Assembly: GCF_019168305.1 (NCBI RefSeq)
Contig: NZ_JAHTBI010000001.1
Location: forward strand, 124,001-188,000
Origin: Pseudomonas aegrilactucae
GTDB taxonomy: Bacteria > Pseudomonadota > Gammaproteobacteria > Pseudomonadales > Pseudomonadaceae
DNA length: 64,000 nt
Direction: 5' to 3'
Position 1 is the stretch's first letter, and each line of letters starts with the position of its first letter. The notes below the pieces were generated by a model. It was not told where the DNA came from. It searched no databases and saw nothing but the letters and a program-made list of their open reading frames with translations. Both the position numbers and the translations under genes were made by a program. Below are positions 8,101 through 17,359 of this stretch, one piece after another.

Positions 8101-9021
8101 CTACTGCGCCGCAGGTGGCTTGGCCACCGAGCACAGGCGGATCGAGTCGGCGAGGATCTCGATGGCCTTGGGCCGCGGAAAGCTCGCGCGCCAGGCGATC
8201 GCCACGGTACGAAACGGTGCCGGCGGGCTCAAGGGGCGCACTTCGATGATGCCGGGTGCGTAGTGGTGGCTGTGCACGGCCGACAGCGGCAGGATCGACA
8301 CGCCAAGGCCCGAGGCGACCATGTGGCGGATGGTTTCCAGCGAGCTGGACTCCACCGTGGTGTGCCTGGCGCCGTCGTTGCCCTTGGTCAGGGTCGGGCA
8401 GGCCTCGAGCACCTGGTCGCGGAAACAGTGGCCCTCGCCGAGCAGCAGCAGGCTCTTGTCGTTGAGCAGGCCGGCGTCGATGGTGGCTTTCTGGGTCCAG
8501 GGGTGGTCGCTGGGCATCAGCACGTAGAACGGCTCATCGTACAGCGGCAGGGTCAGCACGTCGGCTTCATTGAATGGCAGGGCGATGATCACCGCGTCCA
8601 GTTCGCCGTTGCGCAGCTTGTCGCGCAGGATGTGGGTGAAGTTTTCTTCGATGTACAACGGCATCTGCGGGGCGACCCGGTGCAGTTGCGGGATCAGGTG
8701 CGGGAACAGGTAGGGCCCGACGGTATAGATGGCGCCCACCTTGAGCGGTGCGGTCAGCTGGTTCTTGCCGGCCTGGGCCAGTTCACGAATGCCCTGGGCC
8801 TGCTCGAGCACCTTCTGCGCCTGGGCGACGATGCCTTCACCCACCGGGGTCAGGCGCACCGCGCTTTTGCTGCGCTCGAAGATCAGCACGCCCAGTTCGT
8901 CCTCCAGCTTCTTCACGCCTACCGACAGGGTCGGCTGGCTGACGTGACAACGCTCGGCCGCGTGGCCGAAGTGCTGTTCCTGGGCGAGGGTGACGATGTA
9001 GCGCAATTCTGTGAGGGTCAT
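8101..9021 (-). CDS. oxyR: Hydrogen peroxide-sensing LysR regulator OxyR
   Basis: A 306-residue LysR-type activator. The N-terminal helix-turn-helix (MTLTELRYIVTLAQEQHFG, then CHVSQPTLSVGVKKLE) is typical. The redox pair is visible as GEGHCFRDQVLEAC, with the two cysteines nine residues apart like Cys199 and Cys208 of E. coli OxyR. Disulfide formation activates catalase, alkyl hydroperoxide reductase and related genes. It is transcribed toward recG. Its upstream region holds repeated acgtgcgt octamers, described separately. Confidence 0.97.
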   Translation of the reverse strand: MTLTELRYIVTLAQEQHFGHAAERCHVSQPTLSVGVKKLEDELGVLIFERSKSAVRLTPVGEGIVAQAQKVLEQAQGIRELAQAGKNQLTAPLKVGAIYTVGPYLFPHLIPQLHRVAPQMPLYIEENFTHILRDKLRNGELDAVIIALPFNEADVLTLPLYDEPFYVLMPSDHPWTQKATIDAGLLNDKSLLLLGEGHCFRDQVLEACPTLTKGNDGARHTTVESSSLETIRHMVASGLGVSILPLSAVHSHHYAPGIIEVRPLSPPAPFRTVAIAWRASFPRPKAIEILADSIRLCSVAKPPAAQ

Positions 9022-9022
9022 A

Positions 9023-9099
9023 ACGTGCGTCCATGAAGTTGCGGCCCCAGCATAGCGGCTGCAATCGATAGACGCACGTTATCAGACTTGCACGTGCGT
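9023..9099. repeat. Three copies of the octamer acgtgcgt between oxyR and tonB
   Basis: acgtgcgt occurs at 9023-9030 and 9092-9099 and inverted (acgcacgt) at 9072-9079. The last two form an 8-bp inverted repeat with a 12-bp spacer. It could be an operator at the oxyR promoter or a hairpin ending the tonB transcript. It does not match the classical four-part OxyR site. Confidence 0.4.
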
Positions 9100-9115
9100 G
9101 ACAGAAACAAACAAC

Positions 9116-9859
9116 TCAGCGTTTCTTGTCCAGCGAGTACACGAACGGTGCGACCACTTCGATACTGCCGTTGTTGAGCAGTTCCTGTGGCGGCTTGGGC
9201 ACTGGCTGAGCCTTGCGGATCATTTCCAGGGTGGCCCGGTCCAGTGCCGCGCTGCCTGAACCACCGGCCAGCGAGTACGACAGGATCTTGCCTTCGGCGT
9301 CGACCACGAAGCGCAACCGGTTGATGCCTTGCAGGCCACGTCGGCGGGCGTCCTCAGGGTAACGCTTGTACTTGCCCAGGTGACGCAGCAGGTCGCTCTG
9401 CCAGGTCGGCAGGGCATTGCTGTTGGCCGCGATGCTTGGCGCCGGTGCAGCAGATTTCTGGGCCGGTGCGTTGCTTGGCGGGCTGTCCACGGTTTCCTGG
9501 TCGACCGGCTTGTCCTGTGGCGGCTCCGGCGTCTTCTCCGGTTTGGGAGGCTGGGGCTTGGCCTTGGGCTTGGGCGGCGGCTTGGGAATCGCGATCTTGG
9601 GCTTGGGCGCTTCTGCCACTTTGGGCAGCGGTGGCTCTTCGACCGGCGTTGGCGGCTGTGGCGGTGCCACGACCTTGGGCGGCGGAGCAGGGGCCGGTTC
9701 TGGCATCGGCGCCATTTCGATCATCATGGCCGCAGGCGGCAGTTCGATTGCCTGTGGCACCGACCAGTTGAGCATCAGCACCACGGCAACGGCATGCACG
9801 GCCAGCACAATCGCCAGGCTGGCGCTGTAGCGCACCAGTTTATGCCGCGTATTGGTCAT
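9116..9859 (-). CDS. tonB: Energy transducer TonB
   Basis: A 247-residue TonB. It has an N-terminal membrane anchor (about residues 12-34), a long Pro/Lys/Glu-rich linker (about 40-130, with repeats such as PKPPPKPKAKPQPPKPEK) and a C-terminal TonB domain (from LLRHLGKYKRYPEDARRRG through INRLRFVVDAEGKI). It transmits proton-motive force from ExbB-ExbD to outer-membrane receptors. It is the last gene of exbB-exbD-tonB and overlaps exbD by 4 bp. Confidence 0.97.
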   Translation of the reverse strand: MTNTRHKLVRYSASLAIVLAVHAVAVVLMLNWSVPQAIELPPAAMMIEMAPMPEPAPAPPPKVVAPPQPPTPVEEPPLPKVAEAPKPKIAIPKPPPKPKAKPQPPKPEKTPEPPQDKPVDQETVDSPPSNAPAQKSAAPAPSIAANSNALPTWQSDLLRHLGKYKRYPEDARRRGLQGINRLRFVVDAEGKILSYSLAGGSGSAALDRATLEMIRKAQPVPKPPQELLNNGSIEVVAPFVYSLDKKR

Positions 9860-10281
9860 TTCTTGGCTGCCGTCTCAAGTCCCACCAGGCCGACCTTCAA
9901 GTAGCCGGCTGCGCGCAGGGTGTTCATGACTTCCATCAGGTCGCCGTAATCAACGCCCTTGTCCGCCTGGAAGAAGATCGTGGTGTCCTTGTCGCCCTTG
10001 GTCTTGGCATCCAGGATCGCGCCCAACTGGTCGCGCTGCACCTGGTCGTCGCCGACGTACAGGTTCTGGTCGGCCTTGACGCTGAGGAACACCGGCTTTT
10101 CAGGCCGGGGCACGGGCTTGGCGGTCGAGGCGGGCAGGTCGACCTTGATGTCGACCGTGGCCAAGGGCGCTGCCACCATGAAGATGATCAGCAGTACCAG
10201 CATCACGTCGATGAACGGCGTGACGTTGATTTCGTGGTTTTCGGCGAGATCGTCGCCGCCTTCGTTAAGATGCAGGCCCAT
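9856..10281 (-). CDS. exbD: Biopolymer transport protein ExbD
   Basis: A 141-residue inner-membrane protein with one N-terminal TM segment (VTPFIDVMLVLLIIFMVAAP). The aspartate in FIDVMLVLL is the conserved proton-path residue. The periplasmic part (LPASTAKPVPRPEKP, LYVGDDQ, DKGVDYGDLMEVMNTLR) is typical. It starts 3 bp after exbB and overlaps tonB, so the three genes form one operon. Confidence 0.97.
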   Translation of the reverse strand: MGLHLNEGGDDLAENHEINVTPFIDVMLVLLIIFMVAAPLATVDIKVDLPASTAKPVPRPEKPVFLSVKADQNLYVGDDQVQRDQLGAILDAKTKGDKDTTIFFQADKGVDYGDLMEVMNTLRAAGYLKVGLVGLETAAKK

Positions 10282-10284
10282 GGT

Positions 10285-11265
10285 TTACCCCGCTTTCACC
10301 ATGTGTGGCGCAGCGGAACGCTCGCCTGGCTGGTGGTCCAGGTCGCGGCTGACCAGCAGCAGCACGTGCGCCGAAGCGTCCGAAACCTGTGCCTTGTAGC
10401 CGGCGATGGAGCGGGCGAAGACGTTGTAGATGACCACGGCCGGAATCGCGGCAACCAGGCCCAGCGCGGTGGCCAGCAGGGCTTCGGCAATACCCGGGGC
10501 GACCACCGCGAGGTTGGTGGTCTGGGTCTTGGCGATACCGATGAAGCTGTTCATGATGCCCCACACGGTGCCGAACAGGCCGACGAACGGGGCGGTGGAA
10601 CCGATGGTGGCGAGCACGCCGGTACCGCTGCTCATGTTGCGGCCGCTGGCGGCTACCAGGCGCTCGAGGCGGAAGCTCACGCGCTCCTTGATGCCTTCTT
10701 TTTCACGGGCGTTGGCCGACAGGTGCATTTCTTCGAGGGCATCATGCACCAGCAGGTGGGCCAGGGTGCCGGGCTTGTCGGCGGTTTCGCTGGCGTGCTT
10801 GATGCTGGTGGCCTTTTTCAGCAGGGCGATTTCACTGCGCAGGCGACGCTTGGCACCCAGCAGCTCGAAGCCCTTGGCGATCCAGATGGTCCAGGTGATC
10901 AGCGAGGCGATGGCCAGGCCGATCATGACGATTTTCACCACGATGTCGGCGTTCTGGTACATGCCCCAGGGCGACAGGTCGTGGGCCATGCCCAGGCTGG
11001 TGTCTTCGACCAGCGCTTCGGTGCTCTCGTCGGCCTGGCCTTCGATCGGTGCGGCGGCCGGCACGCCGGCTGCGTCGCTCGGCTCGGCGCCGGGTGCAGC
11101 CGGCGCCGCAGCGGCAGGGGCTACGGCGGCAGCCGGGGTGGCGTTCTGTGCGGCAGGCTCATCGGCCATGGCGGCGGGGGCCAGTACCAGGCTGAGCATC
11201 AGCGCGGCAATGGCACGCCAGGCGCGCGGCATGGTTGGCGAAGCGGAAGGTTGAATACGTGTCAT
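10285..11265 (-). CDS. exbB: Biopolymer transport protein ExbB
   Basis: A 326-residue ExbB of the long pseudomonad type. It has a signal-like N-terminus (about residues 14-34), an Ala/Pro-rich periplasmic extension (about 36-80), then three TM helices. Conserved segments are ATIGSTAPFVGLFGTVWGIM and GIAEALLATALGLVAAIPAV, which carry the small and polar residues lining the proton channel with ExbD. It heads the exbB-exbD-tonB operon. No convincing Fur box was seen upstream by eye. Confidence 0.97.
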   Translation of the reverse strand: MTRIQPSASPTMPRAWRAIAALMLSLVLAPAAMADEPAAQNATPAAAVAPAAAAPAAPGAEPSDAAGVPAAAPIEGQADESTEALVEDTSLGMAHDLSPWGMYQNADIVVKIVMIGLAIASLITWTIWIAKGFELLGAKRRLRSEIALLKKATSIKHASETADKPGTLAHLLVHDALEEMHLSANAREKEGIKERVSFRLERLVAASGRNMSSGTGVLATIGSTAPFVGLFGTVWGIMNSFIGIAKTQTTNLAVVAPGIAEALLATALGLVAAIPAVVIYNVFARSIAGYKAQVSDASAHVLLLVSRDLDHQPGERSAAPHMVKAG

Positions 11266-11373
11266 GCTGGCCGGACCTGATGTAGAAGAAATGAGTGGTT
11301 GTCCTTCCAGGCCTCGAGTCGGGCCGAGAACAAAATGTGGGCGGGCATTATTGCAAGTAATTCTTGTTAACAG

Positions 11374-11390
11374 AAGATATACAGTATCTT
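11374..11390. promoter_or_regulatory. Inverted repeat upstream of exbB
   Basis: AAGATA (11374-11379) and TATCTT (11385-11390) form perfect 6-bp arms around 5 bp, in an AT-rich patch of the exbB/epimerase divergent region, 110 bp before the exbB start. An operator is possible; the protein is unknown. Confidence 0.3.
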
Positions 11391-11410
11391 TTTTTGCACA
11401 TTAACTAGCC

Positions 11411-11434
11411 GCCTATCGATTTACACCGATAGGC
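11411..11434 (+). promoter_or_regulatory. Perfect 8-bp hairpin in the leader of the epimerase-like gene
   Basis: gcctatcg (11411-11418) pairs with cgataggc (11427-11434) over an 8-nt loop and ends 27 bp before the start codon. No T-run follows, so it is more likely an operator or an RNA leader structure than a terminator. Confidence 0.35.
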
Positions 11435-11461
11435 TGTGGCTTTGTCTGATGGAGTTCCAGA

Positions 11462-12319
11462 ATGTCTGCGCCTTCAGTTCTGATCGTCGGTTGTGGCGAT
11501 GTCGGTGGCCGTTTGGCCCAGCAATTACTGGCTTGCGGCTGGCCTGTAAGCGGCCTTCGCAGGACCGTTGCCGCCTTGCCGGCAGGTGTGGCCAGGATCG
11601 CGGCTGATCTCGAGAACCCGCAATGCCCGGCCGACTGGCCGGTGGTGGCGCCTGATTATGTGGTGTATTGCGTGGCGGCCAGCCAGCATGACGAAGCGGG
11701 CTATCAGGCCGCCTATGTGCAGGGGCTCAAGCACGTGCTGGGCTGGTTGACCGAGCGTGGGCAGCGCCCGCGGCGCCTGCTGTTCGTCTCCAGCAGCAGC
11801 GTGTTCGCCCAGCAGGACGGCGAGTGGATCGACGAAACGGCCGCGACCCTGCCGTCAGGCTATTCGGGGCAGGTGATGCTGCAGGCCGAACAGCTGGCAC
11901 TGGCCAGCGGTATGGCGACCAGCATCGTGCGCCTCACCGGCATCTACGGGCCGGGTCGCGAGTGGTTGTTGAGCCAGGTGCGTCAAGGTTACCGGGTGAC
12001 CGAGGAGCCGCCGTTGTACGGCAACCGTATTCACGCCGAAGACGCCGCCGGGCTGCTGGCATTCCTGCTCAAGGCGGATGTCGAGGGGCGTGCGCTGGAC
12101 GACTGCTACATCGGTGTCGACGATGCGCCTGCGCCTCTGGCCGACGTGGTGGCCTGGCTGCGTGCCTACATGGGGGTTACCCAGTGGTCGGAGCAGGAGC
12201 GCGTGCGCCGTACCGGCAGCAAGCGCTGCAGCAATGCGCGGGCCCGGGCACTGGGCTGGGCGCCGCAGTACCCGAGTTACCAGGAAGGCTACGCGGCGAT
12301 TCTCGAAGGCCGCGCCTGA
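11462..12319 (+). CDS. NAD(P)-dependent epimerase/dehydratase-like protein (extended SDR, YeeZ type)
   Basis: A 285-residue Rossmann protein. The dinucleotide site is near the N-terminus (LIVGCGDVGGRLAQQLLACG). LLFVSSSSVFAQQDG and the segment around YSGQVMLQAEQ replace the usual Ser and Tyr-X3-Lys pattern, and RLTGIYGPGREW is typical of extended SDR proteins. The Lys of YxxxK is not evident, as in the YeeZ group. The substrate is unknown. It is divergent from exbB, and the gene after it is on the opposite strand. Confidence 0.8.
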   Translation: MSAPSVLIVGCGDVGGRLAQQLLACGWPVSGLRRTVAALPAGVARIAADLENPQCPADWPVVAPDYVVYCVAASQHDEAGYQAAYVQGLKHVLGWLTERGQRPRRLLFVSSSSVFAQQDGEWIDETAATLPSGYSGQVMLQAEQLALASGMATSIVRLTGIYGPGREWLLSQVRQGYRVTEEPPLYGNRIHAEDAAGLLAFLLKADVEGRALDDCYIGVDDAPAPLADVVAWLRAYMGVTQWSEQERVRRTGSKRCSNARARALGWAPQYPSYQEGYAAILEGRA

Positions 12320-12331
12320 GGGTTCAGCCGC

Positions 12332-13066
12332 TCAGTCGCGCTCGAGCAGCCATTGCCGGGCGCCGGGATACAGTTGCGGCATCTCGTCGGGTTGGGCGCT
12401 GTTGAGGGCGCGCAGGATTTCCAGGCGCTTGCCCTCACGCTTGAAGATCCACGGGTTGCCCTGTTGGTTGCGCTCCAGCCACAGGCTGTCGTGCTCGCCG
12501 CTCATGGTGGCGCAGTCACCTGCCAGGCACAGGGCATAGCGGTCCAGGTTGGGCAGGCCTTCGACGCTGCCGGTGTCGCCAAAGCGCACGATATTGCCCT
12601 GGCCCGGGCCTTCGACCACTTTCCAGTCACCGCCCAGGTACGCGCTGTACAGCGCCTGTTCGAAGCTGGTGCCGGTGCGGGCCTCGATGGGGGCTGGCGC
12701 CTTGGCTTTCTGGAAGACGTGCTCGGGTGCCCACTGGCTGGCGTGCTCCACCAGCTCGTCGCCCTTCAGGCTCAGCGTCGCGACCTGGTCGCCGGGGAAC
12801 TCGACGTCACGCTGCTTTTCGCCGGCCTTGAGCTGGCCCTCGACGAGTTCGAAGCCATTGGTGTAGCTGGCCTGTGCCGCGGCGACGTTGACCTTCCATT
12901 CAAGGTTGCCGCCGCTGTCTTGCAGGGCCTTGCGCAGGCTCACGCCTTTGGCGGCGTCGTCGATGGCCTGCTGGTTGATCCAGATGCCGTTGTAGTCTTC
13001 GGGGGTGTGGCTGGCGCAACCGCTCAACAGGGCGGCGGCCAATCCCAGGGCGAGCGCATGGCGCAT
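12332..13066 (-). CDS. Lipoprotein of unknown function
   Basis: The ATG at 13066 yields a lipoprotein signal (MRHALALGLAAALLSGCAS) with lipobox LLSGC, giving a 244-residue protein tethered to a membrane. Upstream in-frame codons lack such a signal. The mature part contains DYNGIWINQQAIDDAA, a repeated beta-type pattern and EILRALNSAQPDE near the C-terminus; no family was recognised. It stands alone, 58 bp downstream of ridA on the same strand, and could share its transcript. Confidence 0.75.
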   Translation of the reverse strand: MRHALALGLAAALLSGCASHTPEDYNGIWINQQAIDDAAKGVSLRKALQDSGGNLEWKVNVAAAQASYTNGFELVEGQLKAGEKQRDVEFPGDQVATLSLKGDELVEHASQWAPEHVFQKAKAPAPIEARTGTSFEQALYSAYLGGDWKVVEGPGQGNIVRFGDTGSVEGLPNLDRYALCLAGDCATMSGEHDSLWLERNQQGNPWIFKREGKRLEILRALNSAQPDEMPQLYPGARQWLLERD

Positions 13067-13124
13067 GGCGGGGGTCCTTCCAGGGCAGTGCGACGGCGAG
13101 CCACCTGGCCCGCCGCGCGAGGTA

Positions 13125-13505
13125 TTACTCGAGGACCAGAATGGCGTCCATTTCAACCTGCGCGCCACGCGGCAGCGCGGCAACGCCGATGGCGGCGCGG
13201 GCAGGGTAAGGCTGTTCGAAGTAGCGGCCCATGACTTCGTTGACCTTGGCGAAGTGGCTCAGGTCGGTCAGGAAGATGTTCAGCTTGACGATGTCCTTGA
13301 ACGAGCCGCCAGCGGCCTCGGCCACGGCCTTCAGGTTCTCGAACACCTGCACGGTCTGGGCTTCGAAGCCTTCGACCAGTTCCATGGTGTTCGGGTCCAG
13401 CGGGATCTGGCCGGACATGTACACGGTATTGCCGGCCTTGATCGCCTGGGAGTAGGTGCCGATGGCCGCCGGGGCCTTGTCGCTGGTGATGACGGTCTTG
13501 GTCAT
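13125..13505 (-). CDS. ridA: RidA family enamine/imine deaminase
   Basis: The 126-residue protein is full length for RidA, which hydrolyses reactive 2-aminoacrylate and related imines released by PLP enzymes. Seen motifs are [28 protein letters not shown] and the signature [22 protein letters not shown] with the key arginine (PARAAIGV). It follows spoT by 23 bp and is probably co-transcribed with rpoZ-spoT, a common gammaproteobacterial order. Confidence 0.95.
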   Translation of the reverse strand: MTKTVITSDKAPAAIGTYSQAIKAGNTVYMSGQIPLDPNTMELVEGFEAQTVQVFENLKAVAEAAGGSFKDIVKLNIFLTDLSHFAKVNEVMGRYFEQPYPARAAIGVAALPRGAQVEMDAILVLE

Positions 13506-13528
13506 GGTGACTCCTTGCAGGGGGAGGG

Positions 13529-15637
13529 CTACGCGCGCATGCGGGTGATGCGGATCACCCCGGCCAGGGCGCGCAGTTTCTTGATCACGCGGGCCAGGTG
13601 CACACGGTCGTGCACGCTGACCACCAGCTGGACCACGCTGATGCGACCATCACGTTCGTCCATGCTGATCTTCTCGATGTTGCCGTCGGCCGCGTTGACG
13701 CTGCTGGCCAGCAAGGCGATCAGGCCGCGCTGGTGTTCAAGCTCCACGCGCAGCTCGACATTGAATTCGCCCGTGACATCCTTGGCCCACGACAACTGGA
13801 TGCATTTTTCCGGGTTGTGGCGGATCTCACTGATGTTGCGGCAGTTCTCCAGGTGCACGACCATGCCTTTGCCAGCCGACAGGTGGCCGACGATCGGGTC
13901 GCCCGGGATCGGCGTGCAGCACTTGGCGTAGCTGAGCACCAGGCCCTCGGTACCGCGAATGGCCAGCGGGCCTTCGGGGGTGGGCAACTGCTCGCCTTCA
14001 CTCGACAGCAGGCGGCGCGCTACCACGTAGGCCATGCGATTGCCCAGGCCGATGTCTTCGAGCAGGTCTTCGATCAGCTCCAGGCGGTACTCGGCGAGCA
14101 TGGCCTGGATACGTTCCTGTGCGATCTTGTCCAGCGCACTGTCGAAGCCGTTGAGTACCTTGTTGAGCAGGCGCTCGCCAAGGTTGATCGACTCGGAGCG
14201 GCGTTGCAGCTTGAGCGCATGGCGGATGTGCGTGCGCGCCTTGCCGGTGACCACGAAGTTCAGCCAGGCCGGGTTCGGGCGCGCGCCCGGGGCACTGACG
14301 ATCTCGACCGTAGAGCCGCTTTGCAGTGGCTCGGACAGCGGTGCCAGGCGGCGGTTGATGCGGCATGCGATACAGCTGTTGCCCACGTCGGTGTGCACCG
14401 CATAGGCGAAGTCGACCGCCGTGGAGCCTTTGGGCAGCTCCATGATGCGGCCCTTGGGCGTGAACACGTAGACCTCGTCGGGGAACAGGTCGATCTTCAC
14501 GCTCTCGATGAATTCGAGGGAGTTGCCCGCACGTTGCTGCATTTCGAGCACGCCCTTGACCCACTGGCGGGCGCGGGCATGGGTACCCTTGGGCTGTTCG
14601 TCGTCACTGGACTTGTACAGCCAGTGGGCGGCGATGCCGTTGTTGGCCATCTCTTCCATCTCGCGGGTGCGGATCTGGATTTCGATGGGCACGCCGTGCA
14701 TGCCGAACAACGTGGTGTGCAGCGATTGGTAGCCGTTGGCCTTGGGTATCGCGATGTAATCCTTGAAGCGGCCCGGTAGCGGCTTGTACAGGTTGTGCAC
14801 GGCGCCGAGCACGCGGTAGCAGGTGTCGACCTTGTCGACCACGATGCGGAACGCGTACACGTCCATGATCTCGTTGAAGGCACGGCGCTTGCCGCGCATC
14901 TTCTTGTAGATGCCATAGATATGTTTTTGCCGGCCGCTGACTTCGCCCTCGATGCCGTCGACCGCCAGGCAGTGGCTGAGCGACTCTTCGATCTTGTTGA
15001 CCAGCTCCTTGCGGTTGCCGCGGGCGCGCTTGACGGCCTGGTAGATGCGCGCCGAGCGCATCGGGTACATGGCCTTGAAACCCAGGTCTTCGAATTCGAC
15101 GCGCACGGTGTGCATGCCCAGCCGGTTGGCGATGGGGGCGTAGATTTCGAGGGTTTCCTTGGCGATGCGCCGGCGCTTTTCGCCCGACAGCACTTCAAGG
15201 GTGCGCATGTTGTGCAGGCGGTCGGCCAGCTTGACCAGGATCACGCGAATGTCGCGGGCCATGGCCATGGCCATTTTCTGGAAGTTTTCGGCCTGGGCTT
15301 CGGCCTTGGTCTCGAAGTTCATCTGGGTCAGCTTGCTGACACCATCGACCAGTTCGGCGACGGTTTCGCCAAACTGTGAACTGAGGGCTTCCTTGGCGAT
15401 GCCGGTGTCTTCGATCACGTCATGCAGCATGGCCGCCATCAGGCTCTGATGGTCCATGTGCATGTCGGCGAGAATGCTTGCCACCGCCAGCGGGTGCGTG
15501 ACGTAAGGCTCGCCGCTACGACGGCGCTGGCCGTCGTGGGCTTGTTCGGCGTAAAAATACGCCCGGCGTACCAGGTTGACCTGGTCTGCGCCGAGGTAGG
15601 TCGAGAGGCGATCGGCGAGGGCGTCTATGCTCGGCAC
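13529..15637 (-). CDS. spoT: Bifunctional (p)ppGpp synthetase/hydrolase SpoT
   Basis: The 702-residue protein has the complete RelA/SpoT order. The HD hydrolase domain (residues about 20-190) retains HDVIEDTG and [11 protein letters not shown]. The synthetase domain (about 230-360) has [13 protein letters not shown] and [25 protein letters not shown] domain starts at [18 protein letters not shown], followed by helical and zinc-finger-like segments and a C-terminal ACT domain ([19 protein letters not shown]). The intact HD motif supports hydrolase activity. It is in the rpoZ-spoT-ridA cluster. Confidence 0.98.
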   Translation of the reverse strand: MPSIDALADRLSTYLGADQVNLVRRAYFYAEQAHDGQRRRSGEPYVTHPLAVASILADMHMDHQSLMAAMLHDVIEDTGIAKEALSSQFGETVAELVDGVSKLTQMNFETKAEAQAENFQKMAMAMARDIRVILVKLADRLHNMRTLEVLSGEKRRRIAKETLEIYAPIANRLGMHTVRVEFEDLGFKAMYPMRSARIYQAVKRARGNRKELVNKIEESLSHCLAVDGIEGEVSGRQKHIYGIYKKMRGKRRAFNEIMDVYAFRIVVDKVDTCYRVLGAVHNLYKPLPGRFKDYIAIPKANGYQSLHTTLFGMHGVPIEIQIRTREMEEMANNGIAAHWLYKSSDDEQPKGTHARARQWVKGVLEMQQRAGNSLEFIESVKIDLFPDEVYVFTPKGRIMELPKGSTAVDFAYAVHTDVGNSCIACRINRRLAPLSEPLQSGSTVEIVSAPGARPNPAWLNFVVTGKARTHIRHALKLQRRSESINLGERLLNKVLNGFDSALDKIAQERIQAMLAEYRLELIEDLLEDIGLGNRMAYVVARRLLSSEGEQLPTPEGPLAIRGTEGLVLSYAKCCTPIPGDPIVGHLSAGKGMVVHLENCRNISEIRHNPEKCIQLSWAKDVTGEFNVELRVELEHQRGLIALLASSVNAADGNIEKISMDERDGRISVVQLVVSVHDRVHLARVIKKLRALAGVIRITRMRA

Positions 15638-15697
15638 GATGTGAACTCCTGCCGAGAGTGGGGGCCCTGTGCCGTACTACGTCGACCAGGCATGGAC

Positions 15698-15961
15698 TTA
15701 GACGGCCTCGTTGGCCTCGTCTTCAAACGCAGCGAAGACCGGGTCTTCGTGGCGGATGTCTTCTGCCGCCATGAACTCCGGGGTGCAGATGCCTTCGGCG
15801 ATTTCGCGCAGGGCGACTACGGTCGGCTTGTCGTTTTCCCATGCCACTTTCGGCTCCTTGCCGCCGGTGGCCAGTTGACGGGCACGCTTGGTAGACAGCA
15901 TGACCAGCTCAAAGCGGTTATCCACGTGTTCTAGACAATCTTCAACGGTTACGCGGGCCAT
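15698..15961 (-). CDS. rpoZ: RNA polymerase omega subunit
   Basis: An 87-residue omega. The start at [12 protein letters not shown] was chosen from the family; six upstream in-frame codons are rejected. [19 protein letters not shown] is the conserved core that clamps the beta-prime subunit. It lies 60 bp upstream of spoT. In many relatives gmk directly precedes it; here a 5-kb metabolic cassette separates the two. Confidence 0.97.
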   Translation of the reverse strand: MARVTVEDCLEHVDNRFELVMLSTKRARQLATGGKEPKVAWENDKPTVVALREIAEGICTPEFMAAEDIRHEDPVFAAFEDEANEAV

Positions 15962-16231
15962 GGTCTTCCTCAGTAGCAAATGCGGTGTTCAGCCCGAATG
16001 GGCGAGCGGACTCGATAGTTTAAAAAATCACCAGCCTTTAGGGAAGCGCTGATTTCATGTCGAGGCCTATATAGGCCGACAATAACCAGTTGTGGGGCTC
16101 TAGCACAACCGTCTTGTGATCGCGGCGCAATTCAGGAGCTTCGCTGGCAAGCCAGCTCCCACCGTGACCGTGCCGGCACCAACGCACCTTGTGGGAGCTG
16201 GCTTGCCCGCGAAGGGGCCCGAAAGCCAGGC
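15962..16231. other. Non-coding interval between rpoZ and the LysR gene
   Basis: This 270-bp gap holds the rpoZ upstream region, a perfect 14-bp palindrome ggcctatataggcc at 16064-16077 (about 100 bp upstream of rpoZ) and one REP doublet at 16140-16214. The stretch 16019-16028 is A/T rich. No open reading frame of note is seen. Confidence 0.6.
16140..16214. repeat. REP doublet 1 (REPIN-like)
   Basis: ttcgctggcaagccagctcc (from 16140) faces its inverse gtgggagctggcttgcccgc (ending at 16214) across a short unrelated spacer. The right arm has ccc where the other copies have cca. It is one of five such pairs in the window, all intergenic. Pseudomonas REP elements are mobilised by RAYT transposases; no RAYT gene lies here. 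Confidence 0.85.
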
Positions 16232-17116
16232 CTAACCTTCCTGGCGCCCCAGCATTGCGCGCAACCGCGGGGTCAATTCATCGAACAACGTCTGTACCGA
16301 GCGCAGCGCCCGGCAGTCTGGCCGGGTCAGCAACCACAGTTCGGTATCGCACCCTGGCAGCGCACCGCTCAACTGCTCCACGCCCGGCAGGGTATCGGCC
16401 ATGTAGTCGGGCAGTGCCGCCACCCCCAGCCCGGCCGCCACCAGCTGTGCGATCGCCGAGATCCCGCTGCAGCGATAGCGCGGCATCACGCCCGGCAGTT
16501 GCTGGCTGCGCCACACCACCGTGGCGTGGTCCTGCATCGAGTCATCCGGTGCGATCCATGGCACGCTGGCCGGCGCCTCGGCCAGCCGCTCGCGGTACTC
16601 CTCGCGCCCGCAGATCACATACGATGCCGCCCCCAGGCAGCGCCCGACAAGGTGCTCAGGTGGCGAGTTGGTCAGGCGCAAGGCCAGGTCCGCATCACGC
16701 CGGCTCAGGTTGGCGAAGGTATTGGAGGTCGCCAGCTCGAGCGACAGCGCAGGATAGGCCGGCATGAACTGGGCCAGTGCCGGCAGCAGCAGGCTGTGCA
16801 GTACCGCATCGGTACAGGTCAGGCGCACCGTGCCGCTGACCACCTGTTCGCCGTGCTCCAGCGCCACCCGCGCCGCATCCAGTGCCTGTTCGGCGCGCTC
16901 GGCCTGCTCGGCCAGGGCCTGGGCCGTGCCGGTGGGGATGTAGCCCTTGCGGCTCTTCACGAACAGCGCAGTGCCCAGTGCCGCCTCCATGCGCCGAATC
17001 GAGCGAAACACCGTCGAAACGTCGACGCGCAGCAGTTCCGCGGCCTTGGCCAGGGAGCGTCCGCGCACCAGGGCGAGTACCAGGGAAAGGTCGGCGTGGC
17101 TGATCTGATATTGCAT
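16232..17116 (-). CDS. LysR family regulator, divergent from the gamma-glutamylation genes
   Basis: The start at MQYQISHADLSLVLALVRGR gives 294 residues, normal for LysR proteins; longer in-frame starts add an implausible tail. The helix-turn-helix is visible as SLAKAAELLRVDVSTVFRSI, and the substrate-binding domain follows. It is divergent from the glutamine-synthetase-like gene across 243 bp, so it probably regulates the ligase-hydrolase-permease genes; the effector ligand is unknown. Confidence 0.9.
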   Translation of the reverse strand: MQYQISHADLSLVLALVRGRSLAKAAELLRVDVSTVFRSIRRMEAALGTALFVKSRKGYIPTGTAQALAEQAERAEQALDAARVALEHGEQVVSGTVRLTCTDAVLHSLLLPALAQFMPAYPALSLELATSNTFANLSRRDADLALRLTNSPPEHLVGRCLGAASYVICGREEYRERLAEAPASVPWIAPDDSMQDHATVVWRSQQLPGVMPRYRCSGISAIAQLVAAGLGVAALPDYMADTLPGVEQLSGALPGCDTELWLLTRPDCRALRSVQTLFDELTPRLRAMLGRQEG

Positions 17117-17359
17117 CGGTGCACTCTTTGCTTGCCTAAATGCCAATGTCTGTTGCGTGGGGGCCATTCTATAGTGAGGCGGCAGTCGTGAATCAACCCG
17201 CGACGTTGTCAGCCGCTGGAACGACCGTGCGAAACCGCGGCGTTCGACAGTTCCCCACGATGGGACCCTTAAAAACAACAATGAAACCATCGCCGCTCCC
17301 GATAGCGCTGTAACACCTCCTCCATTGCCGCCCGATAAAAAATCAAAGGATGCCTAGCC

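Noticed and set aside
5899..9036. A 1045-codon open frame on the + strand
   Set aside because: It lies opposite recG and oxyR, has a His/Gln/Gly-rich composition typical of antisense to GC-rich genes and shows no domain.
11266..11461. Possible Fur box before exbB
   Set aside because: AT-rich patches exist but none fits the 19-bp Fur consensus by eye; only the short inverted repeat is listed.
17118..17131. A GG-N10-GC sigma-54-like element
   Set aside because: It is about 230 bp from the ligase gene and almost touches the LysR start; the -24 part does not match the consensus well.
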